A stretch of 64,000 bases of DNA, from contig JAUIMM010000519.1 of assembly GCA_031769625.1 (NCBI GenBank), forward strand, positions 1,793,501-1,857,500, given 5' to 3'. Each line of letters opens with the position of its first letter. Position 1 is the first letter of the stretch. Under the pieces are notes generated by a model that saw nothing but the letters and a program-made list of their open reading frames with translations, did no database searches and was not told the origin of the DNA. Both the position numbers and the translations under genes were made by a program. This document shows, in pieces, positions 30,566 to 41,900 of the stretch. Origin of the DNA: Taudactylus pleione (Eukaryota > Chordata > Amphibia > Anura > Myobatrachidae).

Positions 30566-33477
30566 AGTTATACAGTTATGATATGTCACTTTTCTCAGGA
30601 TAGATGTAGTTATACAGTTATGTGATGCCACTTTCTCAGGATAGATGTAGTTATACAGTTATGAGATGTCACTGTGATCAGGAATGATGCAGTTATACAG
30701 TTATGAGATGTCACTGTGATCAGGAATGATGCAGTTATACAGTTATGTGATGGTACTGTGCTCAGGATAGATGTAGTTAATTAGTTATACAGTCATGAGA
30801 TGTCACTGTGCTCAGGATAGATGTAGTTATACATTTATGTGATGTCACTGTGATCAGGAATGATGCAGTTATACAGTTATGATATGTCACTGTGCTCAGG
30901 ATAGATGTAGTTATACAGTTATGTGATGTCACTGTGCTCAGGATAAATGTAGTTATACAGTTATGTGATGTCACTGTGATCAGGAATGATGCAGTTATAC
31001 AGTTAAGATATGTCACTGTGCTCAGGATAGATGCAGTTATACAGCTATGAGATAGCACTGTCATCAGGAATAATGCAGTTATACAGTTATGTGATGTCAC
31101 TGTGCTCAGGATAGATGTCATTATACAGTTATGAGATGTCACAGTGCTCAAGATAGATGTAGTTAATTAGTTATACGGTTATGAGATGTCACTTTGGTCA
31201 GGATAGATGTAGTTATACAGTTATGAGATGTCACTGTAATCAGGAATGATGCAGTTATACAGTTATGAGATGTCACTGTGCTCAGGATAGATGCAGTTAT
31301 ACAGTTATGAGATGTCACTGTGCTCAGGATAGATGTATTTATACAGTTATGTGATGTCACTGTGCTCAGGATAGATGTAGTTATACAGTTATGTGATGTC
31401 ACTGTGCTCAGGATAGATGCAGTTATACAGTTATTAGATGTCACTGTGCTCAGGAATGATGCAGTTATACAGTTATGAGATGTCACTGTGCTCTGGATAG
31501 ATGTTGTTATACAGTTATGAGATGTCACTGTGAACAGGAATGATGCAGTTATACAGTTATGAGATGTCACTGTGCTCAGGATAGATGTAGTTATACAGTT
31601 ATGAGATGTCACTGTGATCAGGAATGATGCATTTATACAGTTGTGATATGTCACTGTGCTCAGGATATATGTAGTTACACAGTTATGTTATGTCACTGTG
31701 CTCAGGATAGATGCAGATATACAGTTATGTGATGTCACTATGCTTAGGATAGATGTCATTATACAGTTATGAGATGTCACTGTGATCAGGAATGATGCAG
31801 TTATACAGTTATGTGATGGTACTGTGCTCAGGATAGATGTAGTTAATTAGTTATACAGTCATGAGATGTCACTGTGCTCAGGATAGATGTAGTTATACAT
31901 TTATGTGATGTCACTGTGATCAGGAATGATGCAGTTATACAGTTATGATATGTCACTGTGCTCAGGATAGATGTAGTTATACAGTTATGTGATGTCACTG
32001 TGCTCAGGATAAATGTAGTTATACAGTTATGTGATGTCACTGTGATCAGGAATGATGCAGTTATACAGTTAAGATATGTCACTGTGCTCAGGATAGATGC
32101 AGTTATACAGCTATGAGATAGCACTGTCATCAGGAATAATGCAGTTATACAGTTATGTGATGTCACTGTGCTCAGGATAGATGTCATTATACAGTTATGA
32201 GATGTCACAGTGCTCAAGATAGATGTAGTTAATTAGTTATACGGTTATGAGATGTCACTTTGGTCAGGATAGATGTAGTTATACAGTTATGAGATGTCAC
32301 TGTAATCAGGAATGATGCAGTTATACAGTTATGAGATGTCACTGTGCTCAGGATAGATGCAGTTATACAGTTATGAGATGTCACTGTGCTCAGGATAGAT
32401 GTATATATACAGTTATGTGATGTCACTGTGCTCAGGATAGATGTAGTTATACAGTTATGTGATGTCACTGTGCTCAGGATAGATGCAGTTATACAGTTAT
32501 TAGATGTCACTGTGCTCAGGAATGATGCAGTTATACAGTTATGAGATGTCACTGTGCTCTGGATAGATGTTGTTATACAGTTATGAGATGTCACTGTGAA
32601 CAGGAATGATGCAGTTATACAGTTATGAGATGTCACTGTGCTCAGGATAGATGTAGTTATACAGTTATGAGATGTCACTGTGATCAGGAATGATGCATTT
32701 ATACAGTTGTGATATGTCACTGTGCTCAGGATATATGTAGTTACACAGTTATGTTATGTCACTGTGCTCAGGATAGATGTCGTTATACAGTTATGAGATG
32801 TCACTGTGCTCTGGATAGATGCAGTTATACAGTTATGTGATTTCACTGTGCTCAGGATAGATGTCATTATACAGTCATGAGATGTCACTGTGCTCAGGAT
32901 AGATGTAGTTATACAGTTATGAGATGTCACTGTGATCAGGAATGATGCAGTTATACAGTTATGATATGTTACTGTGCTCAGGATAGATGTAGTTATAAGG
33001 TTATGAGATGTCACTGTGCTCAGGATAGATGTAGTTACACAGTTATGTGATGTCACTGTAATCAGGAATGATGCAGTTATACAGTTATGATATGTCACTG
33101 TGCTCAGGATATATGTAGTAATACGGTTATGTGATGTCACTGTGCTCATGATAGGTGTTGTAATACAGTTATGTGATGTCACTGTGCTCAGGATAGATGC
33201 AGTTATACAGTTATGTGATGTCACTGTGCTCAATATACATGTAGTTATGCAGTTATGTGATGTCACTGTGCTAAGGATACCTGTAGTTATGCAGTTATGA
33301 GATGTCACTGTGCTCACGATAGATGCAGTTATACAGTTATGTGATGTCACTGTGCTCAGGATAGATAGAGTTATACAGGTATGTGATGTCACTGTGCTCA
33401 GGATAGATGTCATTATACAGTTTTGTGATGTCACTCTGCTCAGAACAAATATGTATTTGCAGTTTGTGGTGTCACTA
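30566..33477. repeat. 42-bp satellite with a 1066-bp higher-order duplication
   Basis: Regular units continue after the hAT TSD. The block from about 30,700 to 31,715 recurs at about 31,766 to 32,781, offset 1066 bp, with almost no differences (one seen: TATTTATAC versus TATATATAC near 31,330/32,396). Rare markers such as GATGGTACTG, TAATTAGTTATAC and TCATCAGGAATAATG are all present in both copies. Near 33,480 the last unit is diverged and cut by a MITE. Confidence 0.95.
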
Positions 33478-34325
33478 GGCTTGATTCAGTGTTGTAAGCT
33501 ATTTCCACTACAGCTGCTATCCCGTATGCAACTGCCCTGCGAAAATATGCAAATGTCGCAGCTGCCTGGATGAAACCCACTGGCGTCTTTGCAAATCCAA
33601 GCATCTGCGTACAAACACTCAGCATCGGTCACAGGGCCTAATTCAGACCCGCTCACGAGTGCTGAGCGCTCGCAAGTGGGTCGATGTTGGCCAAGTGCGC
33701 ATGTGCACGACGGAGGCTGCTCTGTCGTGCGCATGCGCGAGACCTCAATAACGACGGCCAAGCCGTCATTATGGGTCTCGCACCAAAGGCGGCGTGCTGT
33801 CGATGGTGATTGACATCACTCCCCCTTTTGTGGGTGTGCCAATGGCGTGGCTACCCAGACGGAGGCGTTCCTATGGAACGCCTACCGTCTGGGGCCGGCC
33901 CCACTGACATCACTAGTGATGTCAGTGGGAGTGCTTTTGTCTCTGATAGAGCCAAAAGCACTCTAGGGCTTGCGGCAACGAGACCCTACCGCAAGGGTCT
34001 CGTCGCGATGGTCTTGACCATTGCGACCATCATTTTGGCCGCTCGCTATAGCTGTGGGTGGTCACCCACATCTATGCGAGCGACCAGGAGGCCGCTCTTA
34101 AATTCAGAGGGATGGCCCTGATTCAGAGCGAGTGCTTTGTCAGAGCGTCCGGCTCTGAATCAGGCCCACAGTTCATTTGATATTAGCAGTCCTGAGTTGC
34201 GCAGAATGGCTACAGGAAATGAGGCCCTGGAGCCATGTTTACTGCATACAGAATTGTAGAAGTAGGAAGTGACATGCCCCCAAAATGGATGACTCCGTTA
34301 CCTCTCCCAAACACTGTGCTGAAGA
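33478..34325. mobile_element. Family B MITE, split by a nested family A MITE
   Basis: The left part (33478-33633) matches 6830-7310 and 51384-51848 in GCAAATCCAAGC, CTGCGTACAAA and the TTGATTCAG end. The right part (34168-34325) continues the same family (GAATGGCTACAGGAAATGAG, GACATGCCCCCAAAATG) but lacks the terminal CTGAATCAGGCCC. A short satellite remnant follows to about 34,369. Confidence 0.8.
33634..34167. mobile_element. Family A MITE nested in a family B MITE, TSD ACA
   Basis: The ends are GGGCCTAATTCAGACC and GGCTCTGAATCAGGCCC, flanked by ACA (33631-33633, 34168-34170). Unbroken family B copies have this ACA once. The interior is a string of hairpins, including a CCCAGACGG/CCGTCTGGG stem, GACATCACTAGTGATGTC, GAGACCCT/AGGGTCTC and CGCTCGC/GCGAGCG stems. 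No coding sequence. Confidence 0.88.
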
Positions 34326-34379
34326 TATATCTAATTATGTAATACTGTTGTGATGTTACTGTGCTCACCAGTGCTCACA

Positions 34380-35445
34380 GTGGGAATATGGAAATTTTAA
34401 TAGAATGGCTGGGAGTTGGGGGCCGCCTCAGACCCCCAGTAGCTTTTGGGATTTTGAGAATATGAGATTAATCCCTGGGTCCCTGGCAGGTACAGGTCAA
34501 ATGCGTAAGAGTCTTCCTTATCTATAAGTGGTTTCTCTGCAATGAGTAATATCTGAAGAAATTGTTTCTCCCTGGGCATATGGTAACTTCAGTCGATACT
34601 CACTGTTCACTTAGGAGATCACATGGTCCGGAAGATGCCTGTTTGCGTAGGAATATAACCAATGTCCTCATCATATAGCAGATATTCAACGAGATACTGT
34701 ACTACATAGTAACAAGAGTTTTTGTGCAGGACAATATGTGAACTTCCCTGCTGAAAAATGTTCTATTATTAACTGTATTTGCTGATGTAGGACCATTTGT
34801 ATCAGTAATGTTTCTTTAAAATTGGTGCCGTAATGCAAATGACTGTCCCTGAGCCTTTTCCTTCTACTCCTGCCTGTTGTGGATAATCTCCAGCCGCTTC
34901 CCCCAGTTTTCTTCAGCCACATCCCAGTGTGTCTCTCCAGCCTCATTCCCCTGTGTTTCTCCAGCTGCTCCAGCCAGTCCCTTCATCTCTGCAGCCCTTC
35001 TGCCTCTCAGGCCCCCTTCTCTCCAGCACCCAGTGTCTCTCCAGCTCCAGTCCCCTTCTGTCTTTCCAACAAAGCCGCCCAGTGTGTCTCCAACAAAGGC
35101 CCCCAGTGTCTCTCCAGACTCCCAGTGTCTCTCCAGCCCGCTGCAGCCTCTCCAGTAAAGCCCCCATAGTCTCTCCAGCTCCAGCCCCTGCATCCATCTG
35201 GCTCCTGCCCACAGACACTTACTTTCTTCTTCTGTATCATCTGGCTGTTCCTAGTCCTCTTTGCACCATGGCTCCTCTGCCTTTAAGCGGTGCAGTGTGA
35301 CGCCATGACATGCGCCCCAGTAAACACTTTTTTTATTGCACCGCCCACTGGTGCAGGAAGATTCAGCGGCTGCTGGCTCCCCGGATCCAGTACATGCCTC
35401 TGCCCTGCTGATAACTGCATGTCATACCGCCCTACTTCGAGCACT
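34380..35445. mobile_element. Unclassified insertion flanked by AGTGCTCACA
   Basis: AGTGCTCACA occurs at 34370-34379 and 35446-35455, with satellite-like sequence outside. The interior has a degenerate CCAGTGTCTCTCCAG-type repeat (about 34,890-35,200) and no coherent ORF. TIRs were not found. The left AGTGCTCACA may partly derive from the satellite, so the TSD reading is uncertain. Confidence 0.45.
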
Positions 35446-35489
35446 AGTGCTCACACATATAATCATGCTGTTTTGTGGTATTGCTTTGA

Positions 35490-36185
35490 ATAAATACAGT
35501 TATGCAGTTATGTGATGTAACTGTACTTGGAACAGATATATTTATTCAGTTTTGTGATGTCATTATACTCAGGACAGATATAATTATGCATTTTTGTGAT
35601 GAGGATTGAACTAATTATGCTGTTTTTGTGTTGTCACTTTGTTCAGAATAGCTATAATTAATTATACAGTTTTGTAATGTTGTAATGTTGCTGTGCTCAT
35701 AGATGTAATTATGCACATTTGTGATGTCACTGTGCTTAGGATAGATGTAGTTTTGTGATGTCACTGCACTCAGAACAGATGTTACAATTATGCAGTTTTG
35801 TGATGTCACTGTTCTCAGGACAGATAACATTTTGCAGTTTTGTGATGTCACTGTGCTCAGGATAGATATACTGTTGTAAATATAAAATATTGTGTGTCAC
35901 TGTGCTCAGTATACATATAATTATGTCGTTTTGTGATGTTGCTTTGCATAGGGCAGATATTTTGTGATGTCACTGTTCTCAGGACAGATAAAGTTTTGCA
36001 GTTTTGTGATGTCACTGTGCTCAGGATAGATATACTGTAAATATAAAATATTGTGTGTCACTGTGCTCAGTATACATATAATTATGTAGTTTAGTGATCT
36101 TGCTTTGCGTAGGGTAGATATAATCTTTCAGTTTTGCTATGCTTGGGATAGATATAATGATAGTAATGTCACTGTGCTCAGGTTA
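35490..36185. repeat. 42-bp satellite, right edge, strongly diverged
   Basis: The motif TTTTGTGATGTCACTGTGCTC plus AGGACAGATATAATTATGCA recurs with variable spacing; some units are reduced or fused. A roughly 150-bp block with GATATACTGT and AATATAAAATATTGTGTGTC occurs twice (about 35,860 and 36,020). Confidence 0.88.
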
Positions 36186-37872
36186 TATGATGTCATGGGA
36201 TGTAGTCAGCATGTCAACAATGACAATGCCGACAGTCAAAAATGTCAACGCCATAATAATGAATGTTATAATGTCAACATGGTTAAAATGTCGACAATTA
36301 ACATGTCGACAAATGGAAAACGTAGACCCTGTGAGGGTTACATGTAGTCTTTTGATTCATTGTAAAGCCAGACTTTTACCAGTGTTGGGCTGGTTTTCCC
36401 TACAGCAGGGGCGGTCCCACACTCGTTGGGTGGACCCCCTGCATGTTTCCTAATTATTTCATTTGTTTATTTTTTAATTACACGGGCACTGCTCATGGTC
36501 TGCAGTGTCATCAGCTCTTGCAAAGACTGCTGTGTGCAGTGCACTGGTGTCTCTTCAATGAGATTAATGATCTTTCGAAAAATTTATTTAATTAACAACA
36601 CCCATACACTGTAGTTGGGGCCTCACACATTTTACAAAGTGAGTTAAATACTTATTTTACCGAATATTCCCATTCTAATGCAGAGTTCTTAAAGTGTTAA
36701 AGTTTAAGCACTTTTTGCTTTCTCCATCAGATAAAACACATCATTTATCACCTGCACTGCACAGTTACAAGACCAGTGATATAATTATACCTGCATCTAC
36801 ATACTGTATATATACCCATGAGACTGAAAGGTAATGTGTGTCACCTATATTTCATATATTTAAGGTCCATTGTTCATTTCAGTAATACATAGGCATAGAC
36901 TGATATATGTTATCATTTGTTAATGTAATTAATACATTTGATAACAATACATTAGTAGTTAGTTATACACGATATAACTACAATTAATCACGCGTAACCA
37001 GAAACATTAATATCACTTGGCTCATTAAATCCAACAAATTTTAATTACGGAAATTGTTTAGATGGCACAGTTGACAAACAACTACGTATATTACACAATA
37101 CTCTACATATTAACGATCATTGACTTATGCAATGTTATTAGTTCTCATGAATAATGCATTCCTCCATAGCATCCTGTAATTCCATAGTATACTTTGTTGA
37201 TTAGGGCATTATTGTACATTTAGCCCAAATTGTATTTGTCTCATTCTAGACTGAGTACTCCCAGAGAGGTTGTGCTGTTTGTCAAGGGGAATTATTTTTA
37301 TTTGAAAGACCTGGATATGTACCTATATAAAGCAAATATGTAGCATAAAAGTAGGATGTAGTTTTGAGTTTAACCCTGACTTTACCAGAACATTATTAAA
37401 AAGTAAAGAATAGTTATGTACTTATCAGAGGAGGGAGCCTGTGTGCAGTCTATTTTTGCCTCCACCCTTATGGCGGTGTCTACTGCACGTGCATTTATCT
37501 CTTGGAAAATGGCGCTGGTGGGAAGAAGGTAATCCATATAGGAATGAAAAAGAAACACATTGATAAATGGAGCATACCCGATGAGCACCCAGTACAAAAT
37601 GAATAAAGCTCTGGTGAGCTGACTAAGTAATAGTCAGTCAGCCATCAGGAGTGATCTCTTAAACCACTCAGCCAATCACACATAAAAAACAATTATCACA
37701 GCTACTAAATTCTCATCGCTGGGGGAGGAGCCGTTGGTAAGTGTGCGTCACACACTGGATGCGGTTTTAGTTTTCAGAGGATAATAATTCCTTGGTTTGG
37801 ATACAAAAAATGCCTTTGATATGTACCAGACAATTTGCAAACCGCATACTAAATCACTGCTTAGTAAATATC
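36186..37872. other. AT-rich non-coding sequence with a small MITE fragment
   Basis: 36,190-36,320 repeats ATGTCAAC/ATGTCGAC motifs, resembling the GGGATGTAGTC family that occurs elsewhere here. The rest shows no supportable gene, RNA or repeat. Confidence 0.55.
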
Positions 37873-38092
37873 CGTCTCCCTCTCTCTCTCCTTCTCCCTC
37901 TCTCTCTCCCTCTCCCTCTCTCTCTCCCTCTCTCTCCCTCTCTCTCCCTCTCTCCTTCTCTCTCTCCCTCTCTCTCCCTCTCTCTCCCTCTCTCTGTATC
38001 CCTCTCTCCTTCTCTCTCTCCCTCTCTCCCTCTCTCTCCATCTCTCTCCCTCTCTCCTCTCTCCCTCTCTCTCTCCCTCTCTCACGCACTTC
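37873..38092. repeat. (CTCTCTCC)n simple repeat
   Basis: About 220 bp of nearly pure pyrimidine built on CTCTCTCC. Arg/Glu- or Ser/Pro/Leu-only ORFs crossing it are composition artefacts. Confidence 0.97.
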
Positions 38093-38511
38093 CTCCCATC
38101 TTCGAGCACCTACTCCAGACAGCATGGCAGGCAATGGACCCGCAGTGAGCAATAGAGGCCATGGTACACATTAAGGGCCTGACTGTGAGTTGCACACAAT
38201 CTGTACATAATGCCGATGTCCGCGTAGTTAAGCGATTTTTTGCAACTGCGCATATGGAAAAATTTCTGAAAACCCGTATGACACATATATGTTACACACA
38301 CAGCGTGTGTGCACAAAGGTGCTCTTGCTATCGGGACAGATGGTATCGGATATGTTTTGTAAAAGTGATGGGCGTTCCGGGATGGTGACTGGGAGGTGGC
38401 TGCATTCCCGGGCGCACAGCTGCAGGCATAGGAGGCCATAGTCAGGCAGAGAAACTGCACCTGCAATAGGGCTGGTGCAAGTACTGATGGTGCGACCGAT
38501 GGTGGTGTAAA

Positions 38512-39893
38512 CAGGGGCATAGACATAACTATGATGGCCCCATAGCAACATTTTGAAGTGGCCTCCACCCCAAGGCTTTAACAGAGACACATCTTTCCAC
38601 ATTGGTTGTTCTTTCTATACCCCATAGTAATCCCCTAGTTTGTTTTATGCCCCATATTAGTGACCTAGTGATTTGTATGCCCCATAGCAGTGCCCTGGTT
38701 TTATTTATACCCCATAGTAGTCCATAGTAGTCCCCTAGTTAATTTTATGCCCCATATAAGGGGATGCAGTTCAATTAGCGGCATCCGGAATGTTGGCTGA
38801 CGGAATTCCAACGCTAGAACTGGTACTAAAGATAGACGTCTAAATCCCAACGCCTATCTTTAGCCAGACACCGAAATCCCGATGGCCGGCATTCCAAACA
38901 AAGGTAAGTGGGGAATCATAGCATGTAGCCGCAGGGGGGAGGGTTAGGTTTAGGCACCCCCGGGGGGACTTAGGGTTAGGTACCCCCTGGAGAGGGTTAG
39001 GCTAGGGGGATGGGGGGTTAGGGTTGGGTACCACCAGGGGGAGGTTAGGGTTAGGCACCCTCCTGGGAGGGTTAGGTTTAGGGTGAGGGGAGGGGGGTTA
39101 GGTATAGGCACCCCCGGGGGGGTCTTAGGGTTAGGCACCACCCAGAGTGTTTTAGGGTTAGGCACAACTATGGGAGGGTTAGGGGGGAAGAAGGGAGGGT
39201 AAGGGTACTTACCTGCCCCAGTCGGGATCTTCATGCTTTGGCCTTCCGGCATCAGTATTTCATCCGCCGGAAATAGATCCGGTGGCATTATGTACCGATT
39301 CCCATATTAGTGCCCTAGTGTATTGTATGCCCCATATTAGTACACTAGTTTTATTTATGCCCCATAGTAGTACTCTGGTTAATTTTATTAATCACAGTAG
39401 TGCCCTAGTGTATTTTATGGCCCATAGTAGTACTCAAGTTATTTCTATACCCCATTAGCGTACCCAGTATAACATTAAACCCACTGTGCCCCCAATTCAT
39501 ATAAAGACACATTATAGTGCCGCCATTTCACAATATGCCACATCGTAGTGCTGCCAGTACACATTATGCCAAATATTGGCCCAGTTCACATTATGCCACA
39601 CAGTGTCCTCAGTACATATTATGCCACACTGAAGTGCCCCCAGTTCATATCATGCTACATTGCTCACTACTTCCCCAGCTCACTTTACAAAGGCTGTAGT
39701 CAAGAAGAAGCCTATTGTCTGACAGTGTTGATCATTTGGTTAGCTTAGCTGTGCCTGTAATGGTGAAACAAGAGCATGAGAGATGGATCTTATCAGTGTG
39801 TAGCTTTACTGAGAGGTAGACCTGAGTTTGGGGCCCGCTAAGCCTCTGGGCCCCATAACGACACCTCCTGCACCCTCTATAGGTACGCCCATG
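38512..39893. mobile_element. Second-level insertion with internal minisatellite
   Basis: Starts CAGGGGCATAGACATAAC and ends near CTATAGGTACGCCC. It carries an approximately 35-bp minisatellite (TATGCCCCATAGTAGTGCCC plus TAGTTTATTT) at 38,620-38,759 and 39,300-39,480, then a related 30-bp repeat (CAGTACATATTATGCCACA) to about 39,660. A related array occurs inverted at 41,590-41,890. No convincing TSD. Confidence 0.65.
38760..39303. mobile_element. Third-level MITE interrupting the 35-bp minisatellite
   Basis: The array stops at CCCCATATAA and resumes at CATATTAGTGCCC. The inserted DNA begins GGGGATGCAGTTCAATTAGC and ends GTACCGATTCCC. Its middle holds GGGTTAGG-rich degenerate repeats (38,940-39,190). 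The same family, with CCCTAA-rich middle, is seen at 45,546-46,436. Confidence 0.7.
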
Positions 39894-40043
39894 TGTGCAC
39901 AGACGCTAAAGTGTCTGATTTGGCCACATATATGTACACCAGGGAAGGCGTTTGTAGCAGCATTGGCATAAACTTGCAGAAGTGCGATCGCCAATAGACG
40001 GTGCAACGTGCGCTTTTGCGTGTGGCTCAGAATCAGGCCCTAA

Positions 40044-40376
40044 GGCAGATATTGAGTACATGAGATTGAATTATAACAGTGTAGGTGCAGAAAATGGCAG
40101 TCCCTCCATATTAAATGCTCGGAATCTTTAATATTTGCAGGTTCCCCTTGAAAATGGCGTATATCCTGCAAATAATGTATAATAAATTAAATAGGCCCCT
40201 AAGGCAGATAATAAGTACATGAGATTGAATTGTAACAGTGTATGTGCGGAAATCAAACTCGGTCCACACAGGTCACATTTTCCAGGTCATCCACAAGGTG
40301 CACATGTGTATTCATTACTCACTGACACATTTTAAAAGATTCACAGGTGGAGTTAATTATTTTACTTGTGATTTGG
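40044..40376. other. Non-coding stretch
   Basis: A short phrase (GCAGATATTGAGTACATGAG and relatives) occurs twice, at about 40,045 and 40,205. Nothing else recognised. Confidence 0.5.
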
Positions 40377-40900
40377 GGCTCTATTTACTACAATCCGCAT
40401 ATTGAATGCAGATTGTAGTGTGAGACTGAATTCGCATTGCGAATTTAGGCAATATCACAGGGATTTACCAGAAGTCCCTTGCAGGGACAAAGCTTGCGAT
40501 AAAGCTCTGTCCCTGCGAATCCCATCCGCACACTATTCACGGTATATTAAAAAAAAATACTGTGACAAAGGGCCCGCTACCCCCCCGGCGCTAAGCCCCG
40601 GCGCTAAGCCCTGCCTCCGCGATCTCGGGCCTCCCGCGACCACCCCCTCCCTTAATTACACTTACCTGCATGATCCGGGCCTCCGGTGATGTCCTCCATG
40701 CCTCCGGTCAGGTGATATCCCATACTGCACTGGGACTTGATCACCTGATGACCGGGCCGCAGTGCAGCATGGGAGACCAGCTGACCGGAGGGAGGACATC
40801 ACCCGGAGCCCCGACCACCGGTCCCTGGAGTCAGGTAAGTGAATTTTTTTTTTACTTTTTTTTTTGCAGTGTATCAGCGTGTGGTCAATGCTCCACATTG
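40377..40900. mobile_element. MITE related to 11458-11790
   Basis: Begins GGGCTCTATTTACTACAATC. It shares GAATTCGCATTGCGAATT, AATATCACAGGGATTTAC and GCTTGCGATAAAGCTCTGTC with the earlier copy. A GC-rich mirrored segment (CATCACCGGAGG-like in both directions) follows at about 40,680-40,810. The right end is not defined. Confidence 0.6.
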
Positions 40901-41056
40901 ATCCATCTCCCACAATCTTGTTTTACGCTCACAGACATAGCCCAGTCAGTAAGCCCAGCACTGACGGAGAGTAGGATTCTCCTTGTTTATAGTCTTTGTG
41001 AAGCTGGGGGGCGGGAATTGAGCTCCAAGGGTAGGACTGTCTCAGAAAGGGACAGT

Positions 41057-41533
41057 GGGGGTCATTCAGACCCGGTCGTTAGTGCCGATGCGCTCGGACC
41101 GGGTCGATGGCCCCCCACAGAGCATGCCGTCGTGCGCATGCGTGAGACCCGCTACGACCGACAGTGCCGGTCGTAGCGGGTCTCGATCCAAAGTGGGCGA
41201 GCTGTCGATGTTGATTGACAGCTCGCCCCATTTGGAAGGTGGGCCGGGGGGGTGGCAGCCCAAACGGGGGCGTTCCCATGGGAACGCCTACCATTTGGGG
41301 GCGGCCCCACTGACATCACTAGTGATGTCAGTGGAGAGCTTCCGGCTCAGACAGAGCCGAAAGCTCTCCGGGGCTTACGACAAGGGAGACCCTACCCTAG
41401 GGTCTCGTCGTAAGGCTGTGGGTGTTAACCCACAGCCTTACCACCGCAAAGGAGGACGTCTTGAAAATTCAAGACGTCCTCCCCTCATTCAGACCGACCG
41501 CACGCTCTGTACGCCCGGCTCTGAATGAGGTCC
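41057..41533. mobile_element. Family A MITE made of consecutive hairpins
   Basis: Ends GGGGGTCATTCAGACC and GGCTCTGAATGAGGTCC. Stems in order include GAGACCCGCTACGACCG with its complement, GAGCTGTCGATG/GACAGCTC, CGTTCCCATGGGAACG, a 28-bp perfect palindrome at 41309-41336, GAGACCCTACCCTAGGGTCTC, CTGTGGGTGTTAACCCACAG, and AGGACGTCTTGAAAATTC with its complement. Flanks AGT/TGT are a possible degenerate 3-bp TSD. Confidence 0.85.
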
Positions 41534-41589
41534 TGTGTACCTAAATTTAGAAGATCTCCACTCAAAATGGAATGTTCTGCATTAATAAG

Positions 41590-41900
41590 TATCATCCTCA
41601 AGCAGGAGCTGGTTAGTCCCCATCTCCCTGTGTGGTATAATGTGTATTGGAGGCACTGTGTGGCATAATGTGTACTGGAGGCACTGTGTGGCATAATGTG
41701 TACTGGCAGCACTACAATGTGACATATTGTGAACTGGGGGAATACAATATTGCATAATATTCACAGGTGGCACTGTGTTGTATAATGTGAACTAGGGCAC
41801 TTCTATGGGGCATAAAATGAACTAGGGCATCATTACTGTATGGGGCATAAAATGAACTAGGGCAATATTATGGAGCATCAAATGAATAACCACTGTGGAG
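41590..41900. repeat. Minisatellite, inverted relative of 39,300-39,660
   Basis: About 30-bp units (TGTGGCATAATGTGTACTGG plus AGGCAC) grade into TATGGGGCATAAAATGAACTAGGGC units. Both unit types have inverted counterparts at 38,620-39,660, so this is a second copy of the same host element. Confidence 0.8.

Larger units (their letters stand above)
38175..40040. mobile_element. Outer MITE of a three-level nest, TSD TAA
   Basis: The ends are GGGCCTGACTGTGAG and the complement of GGGCCTGATTCTGAG. TAA flanks both sides (38172-38174, 40041-40043). Its own sequence is 38175-38511 and about 39894-40040. The middle is another element. A PIF/Harbinger-type 3-bp TSD is inferred. Confidence 0.85.

Noticed and set aside
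34864..35300. Several overlapping ORFs near 35.0 kb on both strands
   Set aside because: They follow a degenerate CCAGTGTCTCTCCAG repeat; no domain, no splice-like structure that could be defended.
37748..38174. Arg/Glu-rich and Ser/Pro/Leu-rich ORFs
   Set aside because: Translation of a CTCTCTCC simple repeat.
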